Made by a program: the position numbers and the translations under genes. 63,609 nucleotides of DNA from Oppiella nova (lineage: Eukaryota; Arthropoda; Arachnida; Sarcoptiformes; Oppiidae): assembly GCA_905397405.1 (NCBI GenBank), contig CAJPVJ010000024.1:1-63609 (forward strand). Direction: 5' to 3'. The notes under the pieces were generated by a model. It had not been told where the DNA came from, ran no database searches, and worked only from the letters and a program-made list of their open reading frames with translations. Below, in pieces: positions 51,238 through 63,609 of this stretch; position 1 is the first letter of the stretch, and every line of letters starts with the position of its first letter.

Positions 51238-53177
51238 ATGAGTGAAACTATTGACAAACAATTGAGTGATGGTCTCAAACTAAGTATGACTTGATTTGCG
51301 GACAATATTTGCCACAATTTATTCATTATCTGACTTTTAACTGATTTCAGAGGAGATTTATATCCACGAGAAGACCGGCGATGACGGGTCCGGTGATGGC
51401 AGTGAAGCCAAACCGCTGAAGACATTGCTGGAAGCGATGAGACGAGCGGGCGATGAGCCGTTCCCCACGTTTTACAGCGATTCCAAAGAAGAAGATAATA
51501 AATGGGTTGTCGTGTCTGCCTCTCAGATGAAGAAAATCAAAAAGATTTGGATCCGAGAGAAGCATAAGACTGATGGCAAACAACACAAAGAGGCCGAAGA
51601 CGAGGAGCGACGGCTCAAGAACTTAGAGGAATCGAAGAATATTGTCATCAAAGAGGACCCATCGCTGCCCAAAGCAGTTGAGGTGAAGATCAGAGACACT
51701 GTTCCGCATCGCAACCAAAGAGTGACAGTCAAGGGTTGGGTGCATCGGCTCCGACGTCAGGGAAAGGCTCTCATGTTTATTACGCTGAGAGACGGCACCG
51801 GATTCTTGCAGTCCGTTCTCACCAATCAATTGTGTCAGACATACAACGCTCTCGTCCTTCAGACCGAATCCACAGTTCAGTTGTACGGTATTCTGAAGGA
51901 GACTCCGGCGGGAAAGACAGCACCGGGAGGTCATGAATTGCAATGCGATTACTGGGAACTCGTTGGCGACTCACCGGCCGGTGGTATCGACAACGTGTTG
52001 AATGAGGAGTCCTTTATTGACATCCAATTAGATCAAAGACATCTTATGCTGAGGGGAGAGGTTTTGTCCAAAATAATGGCCTTCCGATCGTTAGTTTTGC
52101 AGTCATTTCGCGGACATTACATATCCAGAGGTTATGTGGAAGTGACTCCTCCGACATTAGTGCAGTCGCAAGTGGAGGGCGGATCCACTCTATTCAAGTT
52201 TGACTACTTCGGTGAAGAGGTACAGTCGATAACTTTTGGATTAAGTCTTAACGGATCATTGATTTCCTACTCAATTGATTTCAGGCTTACTTGACTCAAT
52301 CGTCTCAACTCTATTTGGAGACATTATTGCCGTCTTTGGGAGACGTCTTCTGCATCGCTCAGTCATATCGGGCAGAGAAGGCGCGCACTCGAAGGCATTT
52401 GTCTGAATACACTCACGTGGAGGCCGAATGTCCTTTCATTAAGTTTGAAGACTTGTTGGACAGAGTGGAAGACCTGTTGGTCGATGTGGTCGACCGGTTG
52501 ATGGCTCACCCGTTGGGCAGAGAGACTATCAATCATTTCAACCCTGACTTCAAAGCGCCTAAAAAGCCGTTCAAACGCATGGATTATAAGGACGCTATTG
52601 TTTATCTCAAAGAGAATAACATCACTAAAGAGGACCAGACTTTCTATGAATTCGGTGAAGACATTCCAGAAATGCCCGAAAGGAAAATGACGGACAAAAT
52701 AAACGAGGTTTCCATCATATAATGAAATTAATTGGAGAGAAATTATAAAGAAATTTGTATTTTACAGCCAATAATGTTGTGTCGATTCCCGGCAGAAATT
52801 AAGTCCTTTTATATGCCCCGATGTGCTGATGATAAGAGACTCACAGAATCTGTAATTATTGTTGATTTTAATTGGTTTGTCATAAACTAAACCCATTTAT
52901 ATTGGACTCAAAGGTTGATGTATTGCTTCCGGGAGTGGGAGAGATAATCGGCGGTTCGATGAGGATTTGGAAACACCAAGAGTTGATGGAAGGCTTTAAA
53001 CGCGAAGGCATTGATCCTAAGGACTATTACTGGTACACCGATCAGCGATTATTTGGCACCTGTCCTCACGGCGGCTATGGTTTAGGTCTCGAGAGATTCA
53101 TTACTTATATCCTCAACCGATACCACATTCGCGACGCATGTCTTTACCCCCGATTTGTCTCCCGCTGTAAGCCTTAA
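51238..53177 (+). CDS. AsnRS: Asparaginyl-tRNA synthetase, cytoplasmic
   Basis: Class IIb aminoacyl-tRNA synthetase that charges tRNA-Asn. Five exons: 51238-51283, 51351-52219, 52285-52707, 52768-52851 and 52914-53177, giving 561 aa (human about 548). The metazoan N-terminal extension includes [20 protein letters not shown] and a Lys/Glu-rich helix. An OB-fold anticodon domain follows ([32 protein letters not shown]). Class II motifs are present: motif 1 region [20 protein letters not shown], motif 2 [20 protein letters not shown] with YTHVEAECP, and motif 3 [20 protein letters not shown]. The C-terminus [11 protein letters not shown] is typical. Asn rather than Asp specificity is supported by the [19 protein letters not shown] block. 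AATAAA at 53211. All junctions are GT-AG and in phase. Confidence 0.98.
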
Positions 53178-54318
53178 CGCTATCTATTTGTATTCAATTG
53201 AATAATATTTAATAAATGAACGAATTTTCTGCTTTCTATGCTATACTTTTTAATACTGTATTACTTTAAAATGGGATCAAAATAATCTTTGATTTAATCT
53301 ATTGATTAAGTGTTTCATTAAAGTATTAGGGATTATGCTTTTAAAACTATGTAAAACTGTTTTGTATACAGTAATTTTGTCAATTATAATTTATAAACTT
53401 TTTTAAATAAAAATATTGGTCTGCAAAAGTTGATTTACTAAATAAAATAACTTTAATCTATGGCATAGACTATGCATTTAATTAAATTGACAGATATGAA
53501 GCACTAAAAATCTATGTACTAAAAATCTACTTTTAGTACTTTTAATAACATCTTATTGAATAATATAAACAAATGTTTTAAAACATGAAATGTTGTTCAG
53601 AACTGTTTTTAAGAACAAAGTCTCCATTTATCGCAACATTTCTTATCGATCGAAAGATTTTCGTTGAAACCCAACTGGAAGTCCGTAAAACTCTATATTA
53701 TAGTTATTACCGATCGTTAGCTATTAGTTGAAGTCAAGGCCAGTCATAACAGGACAGACTCTCTGCGATAGTTTAGCATAAATCGCGATAACAACAATTT
53801 TTGGTATATTTAGATATTTTCCACATTTTAAAGCCTTATAATTTGTGACCAAAGGTTAGTAAACGTATAAACGTACTCTCACTTAGAGTCCACATTCAGT
53901 GTCCACGATATAAAAGCTATATTTTGTTTGTGTTCTTCGTATTGACAGTAGAGAAGTGATGATTAAATATAAAACTTTTTAAATAACTTTTATATCAAAT
54001 CATTTGGGCGTTGAATAACAGTAAAAATAATTTTTGTTTCGACACAAACGCGAGACAACATCGTTGCGGAAATATATTCAATAGATTGAACATTTCGTGC
54101 TGGAGTTGTAGGCTGTGCTTACGAGTTAGTATAGCCCTGGGCACTGATTGCCTCGAATAACATCATAAGTTATATTATTATTTTCAAAAACTTTTTCTAG
54201 AAACCTAATTTCACTTTTTGTTTAAACATTAAGTTTTGAAAAAGTATTTCAAACTATTTATTACTAGTGTCTATTCAATTGAATTTAGTTGCGAATTTAT
54301 TATTTAATTAAATGCAAA
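53178..54318. other. Spacer between AsnRS and ACSF2
   Basis: 1.1 kb, both genes on the plus strand. It holds the AsnRS 3' UTR (AATAAA at 53211) and the ACSF2 promoter. No open frame or repeat of note. Confidence 0.7.
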
Positions 54319-57300
54319 ATGGTTGTTTTATTACACAAAATTAAGTTGTGTTCAAATATAATCAATAATTATACCAAAAATCATGGATTAAAATACGTCA
54401 AAAGTACCTTTCGTTTGGATAATAGGACTTATTCTTCGGAGAGGTTGAGGTAAAAATATTGACAATTAATGTTTAAACAAGTCTATTTTAACCATACAGT
54501 ATTGAAAAATATTGAAACAATTACTTTATTATATATTTAATTATTGAAACCAATTTAGGTAATTTATTATATCATATATCATCATAAATTTTTAATAATT
54601 CATCAATTTTGAATACTAAACATTAAAAAGTAATATAAAGTGTTAAATATGTTATATTTTTTATTATATTAATATCATTGATAATATCATTATCAAAATA
54701 AGGAAGTATTTGCATTAAATACTGAATCATGTGATTAATTTATTGTATTTTATTCTAATGATTAAATATATTAAAATATTTATTTTATAACTCAAAATAT
54801 TTAATTCTTTGTTTAGTGACAGATAGGTTTAAATATAATACACTATAATATAATGCTTTACTTATACAGCTAAAAATATTTTATTAATTGAAATAATTTT
54901 TTATGTGTCGAAATTATTTGATCAATTAAGAACAATTAATTTGGCAGACATATTTAATACAATTGTAATTATTTCATGCATTACTTTGTTAATGAATCAT
55001 TAATAATGATTGTCACAACACATGGATGGGCCCGTGCAGGATAATTCTTAGAAATACACTTTCAAACTAATTTTGTCAAACTTTATTTGTTAATGTGTGT
55101 TAGTGTAAAATTACAGTTTGAAATGTATATTTCTATGAATATTTTAATAACTTATAGTCCACATATTTCCTTCAGAATATAATTGTTCTTAATGGAAAAC
55201 AAATTTAGACCCTTGGTTATAAAATATTAATTGAGCTTTCTTATAACTGACAAATTGGATACTAATCCCAAACCAATCCCATGCCATAACAGCGCTCACG
55301 TATCGTTTCCGTATTCACACGCTTACGGACGCAGTGCTAAACAGCTTCAGTACCTCAGGATTGGAGATCTTCTGACACAAAGAGCCCAAACAGGTATATA
55401 TTATTCAACATTAGTCTAAATTTTACATTTCTCTTATATTGCAATTAAAATATTACATTATAAATGAATTATTTATAATCCCAAATATTTACAAAATATA
55501 AATAACAGTTTTGTGAACATTTGTTTGTATAGAGAGTAACAGAATAGCGTTTGTCAGCGAATACGAGAATATAAGCAAAACTTATTCGCAATTTGAAGAA
55601 GACGTCAACAAATTGTCGAAAGGACTCTTAGATTTAGGTCTGTCTGCGAGTGTCAAGTCTATGAATTCATACAACAAACTAGTTTTTTAGGTCTTAAGAG
55701 GGGAGATGTGGTGGGCGTCTGGAGTTGCAATTCATATCCCTGGGTAACTACATTTTAAAAGTAGATAGTTAAAAACTCTAAAAGTTTGTATTCAACGACA
55801 GATCCAGGTGCAATATGCGTGTGCCCGTATAGGGATAGTATTGTGCACAATTAATCCGGTCTATCAAAGTCCAGAATTGAATTATGCCCTCAGAAAAGGA
55901 CAAATTAAAGCTATCTTTATGCCCGGCAATGGCTCTAAACAAGAAGTTGTCAATAAATACCAACACGTTTTAAAAGAAACACTAAATTCTTCAGATGAGG
56001 TAACATTCTTGTGGTAAAAATGATATTAATATAAGATAATACTTATGTCATAAAATTATTTAAATTTAGTATTAACATCAATTTAATATAATTATGGACA
56101 ACTTAATTAATCTTATCACACGTTATGAAATATTTCAATTTGAATTTATTATAAAGATATTTCATTGAGAATTATGGAAATTAACTTACTGTTACACCTT
56201 TATGATAGAATTCTTACAGTAACTCATGTTTTACATTAGTGTTTACAGTAAAAGAAGTACAAATATGAGTACAAAAGTGATAAGATTTAGCAAAGCTGTT
56301 TATTAATTTATACGTCTAGTACAGTACATTTATAATATAAGATAACTTTAAATCATATGATAATATTACAGTAGAGTTTAGATTTTCAAATTAGAATAAA
56401 CTTTACAGAATATTCTTTACAAATATCCAATGCAATATTTTAGAATATTATACTATGGTATAGTAACTATACAAATATTATTTCTTTACAAATATTATTT
56501 TTTTAATAATCATTTAAACAGAAAGAAAGCGATAAATTGATACTAAAAGATGTGATTCTAATGGATGGCAACTATTCTTCGGGAGACACAACACATGGAT
56601 ATAATTTTCTTCCCTTTAATAGTTTGCTTTCAAACGACGGAAAACTAGACCAATCAGTTATCGATGACGTCTCTCCAGATGATCCGGCTATCATCATGTT
56701 TACCTCGGTTTGCAGTATTTTCATTTATATATCTAAATATGATTTTAACACAATTTTCAATTTTACAAAAGGGAACCACAGGCAAACCTAAAGGGGCTTA
56801 TTTATCACACTTTACATTAGGTTTGTTTTGATTTAATTAAGTTTTGTTTGCTTATAAATTTACTAATGATCATTTTATAAATAATTAGTCAACAATGCAT
56901 TGCTTACCAAGGAGAGTTTCGATTTCGGTGAACCCATTTCGATGTTAATTCCCCTCCCATTCTTCCACTCGTTTGCCGCAGTCTTAGGCAATATATCGAT
57001 GACTGCCGTTCCCTTTACATCAGGTATTCATTGAACGCTATAATTTATTTTATTAATCCATTAAAATCTAATTAAATAACTATTTATACATAAAGTGATC
57101 GCAAATCTGAAATATGACGTGAAGTTGATTGTGGAGGCAATGATCAAACACTCGTGTACTCACATCATAGTGACGCCAACGATGGTCATCGATATGTTGA
57201 ACTATTTGGAGAAAAATCAGTTACAAATGCCGTCATTGAGGGGTACACTGATTGGCGGCGCACCCGTTCCCGTCGAAGTGGCCCATCATATCAATCGAGT

Positions 57301-58362
57301 CATTCCCACGTGCGATGACGTCCGCATTGGTTACGGCGCCACTGAACTCGGTTTGTGTCCATTACTGGTAATACTTGTAATTGTATTATAATGTCTCTCT
57401 ATGTCCACACCAATAGGTCCCTGTACTACAGCCTGTCATAAAAAGGATACATTAACACAGCGAATGGAAACCGTGGGCATGTGTTTAGTTCATCCCTTAT
57501 TTTACAATCAATTAATAATTAATATTTTTGTCTATATTTAAAATAAATAGGAAGTCCTTTGGATTTAGTAGAAGTTAAAATAGTGGATCCAACGACTGGA
57601 ATGACCACTAAAATTGGAGAGCAAGGTACTTAAATATACAGAGTACTAGTTAGCAAATAATTAATGATTAATGATTAGGGGAACTATTATCGCGCGGACA
57701 TAATGTTATGATCGGTTACTGGAGGGACGAGATTAAGACCAAAGAAGCGATTGATGACGCGAAGTGGTATAAATCGGGGTATGAATTGGATTATTAATAA
57801 ATATTAATGTAAAATTTGGTAACAATTAATTAATTTGCAGGGATCTCGCGGTTATGGATGACCAGGGATTTGTCAAAATAATTGGTCGAACAAAAGAGAT
57901 GATAATAAGAGGCGGAGAAAACATATATCCGCGAGAAGTGGAGGAATTGCTTCACACGATTCCCGATGTGTTTGACGCTTATGTATGTCTTTGTGAATCA
58001 TTTGGTAACATACGGTGTATTACATAAAATATGAATCAATAGGTTGTAGGCGTTCCCGATGAAAGGGTGGGCGAAGAAGTGTGTGCATGGATTCAGCTTA
58101 AAAACAAAGACTCAAAGCTTACTGAAGACGATGTCAGAAAATTTTGCAAAGAAAAGGTATTAAACGAAATAATTGTTGACTTTATATGTAATCATTGATT
58201 ACTGATCAATGTTCATATGAATAGATCTCATACTTCAAAGTTCCCCGTTATGTCATGTTTGTCGACGGATTCCCAATGACTCCCACCGGAAAGGCTAAGA
58301 AGTTTATTATGAGGGAAGTGTCGTGTGAAAAGTTAGGCCTTAAAGAAATCATTAAGCGATAA
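54319..58362 (+). CDS. ACSF2: Medium-chain acyl-CoA ligase ACSF2, mitochondrial
   Basis: ATP-dependent fatty acid activation (adenylate-forming superfamily). Fifteen exons: 54319-54449, 55236-55393, 55533-55637, 55691-55743, 55802-55999, 56522-56707, 56772-56820, 56889-57023, 57096-57350, 57417-57476, 57551-57625, 57679-57778, 57841-57982, 58043-58156 and 58225-58362, giving 632 aa. The N-terminus is basic and Ser/Asn-rich with no early acidic residue ([20 protein letters not shown]), as expected for mitochondrial import. The AMP-binding P-loop [15 protein letters not shown] spans two exons. [62 protein letters not shown] and the C-terminal [11 protein letters not shown] with the catalytic Lys follow. 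Intron 10 begins GCATGT (57477), an apparent GC-AG intron; all others are GT-AG. The first intron is 786 bp and the fifth 522 bp, both empty. AATAAA near 58501. Confidence 0.95.
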
Positions 58363-59463
58363 ATCACTAAAATATTATTTTTATTTTAAAATTTACATTT
58401 AATTAGAGTTTTTGATTTTTTATGTAAAGTATTTTACTAATTATATAAAGTGAGAAGTATACAAAACACTTTATTATTCTAAACTTATTATTCTACAAAA
58501 AATAAAAATGACATATTATAATTTGCTGACTTTACAAATTATTTTTGTTATTTAAAAATAAATATTGTTTACACATTATATAAAATTTCATTTACTCTTT
58601 AAATTATTTTACTTAATTGTGTACCAAAGTTAAAGTTAGCTATAACGGAATCACTGTGGATTATGAAATTATCAAAGATTAATTTATTAAATTGGTATCC
58701 CTAACCGCGCCTAATAAAATAATACTTTAAAAAGTTTTATTACAAAAAAGCAAGGACTTCATTGATGCATTGAATTTTAAAAAATTCAATGTTAATGTTA
58801 TATTAAAATAGACATTGAATTTTTTAAACCACTTTTCAGACGTTAAACAATCAATTTACGTCAATCTCATTATAGTATAGTTTAATTTTTCGTTTAATTA
58901 AAAGCATATACTTTTATTTAATCTGATTTTTAAAATAATTATAATACAATATATGTAATTTAGTCTTCATTTGGATTACAAGTTTGTGAATACAATGTCT
59001 CAAATGTCTGTTTAAATATAGTTAATGAGAGAATCCTTGATTCAGAAAAAATGACTTCAATTAAACTAAATTATAAATAGTATGTCATTAAAAGACTTGT
59101 TTAAAACTAATCGAGCGATAAGTCATAGCTCTCACAGTATTTAAACATTAATTATTTAATAACGTGTAATAATTAGCGCTGAATAATAATTGTTGTCGCT
59201 CAATATAACATTAAATTACAATTCAATATTACATTCAGTCTCAGATTTCTTATTATTAATATTAAAACACAATTTATATATTGATTTTTACATTGAATAG
59301 TTTATAATTATAAAAAGTTTTTAAAAGTTTTAGTTATATTAATTTTTAACGAAAATATTTTAACTTTTTACACTGTTGTCAAATAAAAGCTACTTTAAGA
59401 ATTTGATGTAAAGTACATTTAACAAATATATTTCACTTATAACTGTAAGTAAAGCCTATTTCA

Positions 59464-60304
59464 TAGTATTCATAGTCTTAAAATATTTATGACAATATTT
59501 ACAGTAAATCTTAGTTTTAAAATATATTTAAAAGTTTAAAAAATAGTTATTTATTGTAGTATTCCGTCCGTTTGATTATAGGTACTGAATAATACTGAAT
59601 AGCAATGTAGTCGAGTATTAATACTACATAATTAAAAATTAAAAATTAAAAATTAAAAATTAAAAATTATATTGTATATTGAAGATATATCTAAAAGTCT
59701 CGTTAAAATTTAATTCATATTAAACTAAATCAAGAAATTATTACTTGATTTAACTATCAAATCAAAAAATATTAAAATAATTTATTTAAATCTGATCGAA
59801 AGGTTAAATATATTTGAACAAAATTCGAGCCCAAGATTCTTAAGATATACAATGTATTCATAATATGCTGATAACCTAACCTAACCTACCCTAACCTTAA
59901 TCCCTAATCTTTGATTCTATTGTCGTTTAATGATTTACTTTAGATTTAAATAATATCAACAAATTTTTGTCAATACTTAATAGTATTCATAGTCTTAAAA
60001 TATTTATGACAATATTTACAGTAAATCTTAGTTTTAAAATATATTTAAAAGTTTAAAAAATAGTTATTTATTGTAGTATTCCGTCCGTTTGATTATAGGT
60101 ACTGAATTAAAAATTAAAAATTATATTGTATATTGAAGATATATCTAAAAGTCTCGTTAAAATTTAATTGATATTAAACTAAATCAAGAAATTATTACTT
60201 GATTTAACTATCAAATCAAAAAATATTAAAATAATTTATTTAAATTAATCGAAAGGTTAAATATATTTGAACAAAATTCGAGCCCAAGATTCTTAAGATA
60301 TACA
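59464..60304 (+). repeat. Direct repeat, copies of 388 and 324 bp
   Basis: 59464-59851 and 59981-60304 are near-identical in the same orientation (for example both contain ttccgtccgtttgattatag and cgagcccaagattcttaaga). The first copy is about 64 bp longer, mainly through extra ATTAAAA units and about 45 bp next to them. The 129 bp between them carries the CCTAA-like run. It is probably a local duplication; no terminal repeats or coding capacity. Confidence 0.9.
59630..59669 (+). repeat. (ATTAAAA)n microsatellite
   Basis: Five to six units of a 7-bp repeat in the first copy of the local duplication; the second copy has only about two units, which accounts for much of the length difference. 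Confidence 0.9.
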
Positions 60305-61878
60305 GACATAAGTATTATACGACTATTGGATTGGATTGGATGGGATTGGAATTAGGGATTAGAAACTAAGATAACAGCAAATTACTAAATGAAATCTAAA
60401 TTTATTATAGTTGTTTAAAAACAGTTATGAATAAATACATAAATATTAATATCAGTCATAGTGTCAGTAATAAGGAAATTAATTTATGTGTTGTGGGTAT
60501 TAAACAAATAGAGAATAACACAAAACACAATTTCATAAAATAAATTGAACACGGGTACAGTATTGAAAATAATACAGATATTTAATGGCAAATGTATAGT
60601 AGATATATTGAACACATTTATTCATTTATGCGTTAAATCGCAGAATCTATAAAACTGTTGAGACAGTCGTGAACTGAATCTATAATAAATAAAAAACAAA
60701 TGCTAATCAAACAGGTTTACAAATGTCTAATGAAACTTGGGGCTTTTCCTTTTTATACATTTAATTAATCAGTTTTATATTAATTGAAATAATTTCTTCA
60801 ATTCTAAGATTTAAAACTGACGAATAGATTCTCAATTCTCAAGACAATTGTGACAAATGAATGCAATCTTAAATAAATGCCAGAAATTATTGCAAATATA
60901 GACACAATTAAATGTAAGACTCATATTCCGTGACATTCAGTGTATGTGTTTTCAACAAAAAACACACGATTTGCACGAATAATGAGCTGGTATTCAATAG
61001 TATTGCCAATTTGTCATCAATAAAGTCTAGTTGTGACACAATTATACGCTTGATAACAATCGGTCAAAATAATATATTCAATTTATTTTACTAAATTTGC
61101 AAACTTTTCAAATAAAAGTTTAATAATTCAACGAATCGTTTTAAAGTCAATATCAACTCAATACAAATTTATTTTTATTTTTATTTAAAAATATTTGAAT
61201 ACAACTATAATATACTGTAATATTTATAACAGTATTTAGAATTTTTTTGAAGTAAAGAAAGTTTAGATTTTCAGGAAAATGTATTTCTGTTTATTATAAT
61301 CACAGCTGCAATTGAATTATCGAAAACAAACAGTTACATCAAAAAAGTTTTTGTTTGAATATCGGTTTATGTCAAGGATTCCATGCAATCTATTGTCAAC
61401 TATTATGTCAGAACATTCAATATAAATATTATATAAATTGACTCAACTTATTATGTTTGTATTATCGCTCATTAGAATGAGGACTAATTCATGCAAATTA
61501 TGGACACAAATATATTATAAGATTCTCTCACTTATGATTACAAAGTCCACTGAAATTTATTCACAAAAATTGTGCTCAAAATCGTAGCAACGATTCAAAT
61601 ATTGTGACACTATATAACTTTGTGCTCAAATTTATTCATTGCTTTCTATTATTGTCAGAATATTATATTCTATTCAAATTTATTACGATATTTAAAATAA
61701 TATTTTGTTTCAGGTACTGTAGAATTTATTTCACATCATCAAAAATGATAGTTATTGTAACATTTTACTCAATTGTTTTCTATTTTAATATAATTTGCTT
61801 ACATGTAAAAGCTTACTTTTATAAACTTTTATAAATATTTTATAAATAACTATTAATTTGATATATTAATTAACAGCA

Positions 61879-63600
61879 ATGACTACATCTTTGGCTTTAA
61901 CTGAAATTAATGGGAATCGATATGAGATTAACACCAAAAACGGAAACATCGCGCAGAGGACAGGACCCACAGCACCGGCTCCTAAACAAACTCGTGACCA
62001 ATGGGGCGGACAAATAGAGTTCCTGTTGGCCTGTCTCGGCAATGCCGTCGGACTCGGAAATGTATGTTTTATGTCATTTGTTGCTTCATTCAAATACTAA
62101 TTTAATAATTCATTTATTTATTTATTAAAAGTGTTGGCGCTTTCCATATCTTTGTTATAAAAACGGTGGTGGTCAGTATTATTTTATGTTAAATAAATAG
62201 TATTAAATTTATAAATTTACACTAGTGCTAATTAGCATCTAATTGATTTTTACTATTGAATTCAGTTGTAATATAAACTGCATTAAATTTCAGGTGCATT
62301 CCTAATACCATATATCATATGTTCATTTGTCATTGGATTACCTTTATTTCTGATCGAGTTAAGTCTTGGTCAATATTCATCAATGGGTCCTGCTCATTTA
62401 TATGCAAATTTATCACCATTTTTTAAAGGTGTGTTGTTAAATCTTTAGCCAATTTGTTGATCATCTCATCAATTAAATATAGGACTGGGATTAACATCTA
62501 TAATAAGTTCAATGATAGTTGCCGTGTATTATAATATGATAATCGCTTGGACTCTCTTCTACTTCGTCGGCTCATTCTTGGGTCAGGATTGGCAGCATTG
62601 CGGACAACATTTCAATACATTAAGTCAGACAATTGCTTATAGAAATACTGTATATTATAATATATGTTAAACATTATTTTACAATCAATAGATTGCACGA
62701 CAATTAACGATAAAATAAATTCCACTAATTATTCAATTTCGTCGACTGAAGAATATTTCAAGTATTATATAAAACATAATTATGTCATTTGCAACAAAAC
62801 TAAATTGATGTTTTATTCTATAAACAAGTAACTTTGTGTTAACAAAATCTGATGGATTAGACGTAATGAATAGCATTAATTGGCGATTAGTTGCTGCGCT
62901 CTTTGTCTCCTGGGTTATAGTTGTGGCCGCACTCATCAAAGGGATCCAATCTTCGGGTATATTTATTATAGATATTTTACAACTTATTTGACATCAATGC
63001 TTAAAATTGGTACAATTTGTGAACACAGGGAAGGTTGTGTATTTTACGGCAACCTTTCCATATGTTATACTTATTATTCTGTTCATCAGAGGAATAACAC
63101 TTGACGGAGCTATAGATGGTTTGTTCATGATTTTAAAATGACCTAGTGTGTAAATGTAACTAAACCTAATTAAATATGATAGGTTTGCGTTATTACGTGA
63201 CCCCCGAGTGGAGCAGAGTTAAAGACCCGGGAGTCTGGAGGGATGCGGCCGTTCAGGTGTTCTATAGCTTTGGAATCGGTTTGTATTTCTTATAAGTTAT
63301 AAACTTTTCATTTCGATAAATATCTGATCATTAATTCAATAAATATATAGGCGGTGGAGGAATGATTACATATGCTTCATATAATCGTTTTACTGATCCA
63401 GTTGTAAGAATTTGTTAAAAATTTTAATACTATAAAAAAATTACATTTAACTATCACTTAATAGGTCAGACATTCACTATTAGTTGGAATCGGAGATTTT
63501 TTAACATCAATTTTTTGTGGATCTGTTGTATTTGCAATGGTTGGATATATGGCTCATACTTTAAACAAACCAATTGACGAGATTGTTCAGAGTGGAACTG
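61879..63600 (+). CDS. SLC6 sodium- and chloride-dependent neurotransmitter transporter, 5' part
   Basis: Plasma-membrane symporter of the SLC6 family, cut off by the window end. Ten exons seen: 61879-62061, 62132-62171, 62294-62428, 62483-62623, 62692-62761, 62829-62956, 63029-63118, 63183-63278, 63351-63403 and 63465-63600, about 357 codons. TM1 is [15 protein letters not shown] with [20 protein letters not shown], where the unwound sodium-site Asn and the WRFP loop are present. [37 protein letters not shown], the glycosylated loop 2, [39 protein letters not shown] and [11 protein letters not shown] follow. It resembles GABA/glycine-type carriers, but substrate cannot be set by eye. The residue after GLGN is Cys where most members have Val or Ile. 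The ATG at 61879 follows an acceptor, so an untranslated first exon lies upstream. TM7 onward lies partly outside the window. Confidence 0.94.
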
Positions 63601-63609
63601 GTACTATAG

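Larger units (their letters stand above)
58363..61878. other. Long AT-rich spacer with a dispersed duplication
   Basis: 3.5 kb with no credible open frame. It holds the ACSF2 3' UTR, a partly duplicated segment (59464-59851 and 59981-60304), an (ATTAAAA)n tract, and a short CCTAA-like run at 59873-59898. The last part is the leader of the SLC6 gene, whose acceptor at 61876 implies a 5' untranslated exon further left. Confidence 0.7.

Noticed and set aside
57477-57550. ACSF2 GC donor as the edge of another flipped block
   Set aside because: Complementing the intron start does not yield a GT donor in the required phase, so a GC-AG intron is simpler.

Overview
This is an AT-rich eukaryotic nuclear contig with many short (about 50-120 nt) GT-AG introns and compact, mostly single-copy animal housekeeping genes. 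Gene content (seven-up/COUP-TF, a monofunctional PHM without a PAL half, SLC6 transporter, INTS3, FEM1, DPF-SAM protein) points to an arthropod. The very AT-rich spacers and small introns would suit an acariform mite, but that placement is inference only.

Layout, left to right. The terminal exon of seven-up (svp, +) sits at 5.9-6.2 kb behind at least 5.9 kb of its intron. A gene-poor 5 kb stretch follows. STK19 (+, 11.4-12.4 kb) converges on an eight-finger C2H2 zinc-finger gene (-, 13.1-14.7 kb). UBA2, the SUMO E1 subunit (-, 15.5-17.7 kb), is head-to-head with CSN2 (+, 19.0-21.2 kb). PHM (-, 22.2-25.6 kb) is head-to-head with INTS3 (+, 26.8-31.6 kb). Next come a large unrecognised basic protein (-, 31.8-34.2 kb), a small coiled-coil protein (-, 36.1-36.5 kb) and a FEM1-type ankyrin protein (-, 37.2-39.6 kb). 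UBE2Q (+, 41.2-42.7 kb) converges on mitochondrial bS16m (-, 43.3-43.9 kb). A double-PHD/SAM protein (+, 45.8-47.3 kb) is followed by TVP23 (+, 48.2-49.2 kb), which abuts PIGZ (-, 49.2-50.9 kb) tail-to-tail with 7 bp between stop codons. PIGZ shares a 375-bp divergent spacer with cytosolic AsnRS (+, 51.2-53.2 kb). ACSF2 (+, 54.3-58.4 kb) and the 5' part of an SLC6 transporter (+, from 61.9 kb, cut by the window end) close the window. I found no tRNA, rRNA, CRISPR array or intact transposon.

The most striking observation is not a gene. Six blocks of about 75-155 bp, inside UBA2 (four), PHM (one) and INTS3 (one), carry the right sequence on the wrong polarity: they are complemented without being reversed. 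Read normally, UBA2 loses its catalytic cysteine and its frame, and PHM loses its His-His copper site. Read in the same direction but un-complemented, the missing residues appear in frame, with splice sites in place. In INTS3 the block can be proved inside the window, because 28586-28713 is a base-for-base complement (128 of 128) of 29266-29393. No known DNA process does this, so I read it as an assembly or gap-filling artefact, but it is exact and repeated. Other assembly scars are a 142-bp duplication around a single N, a roughly 680-bp tandem copy inside INTS3 and a 128-bp tandem copy before TVP23.
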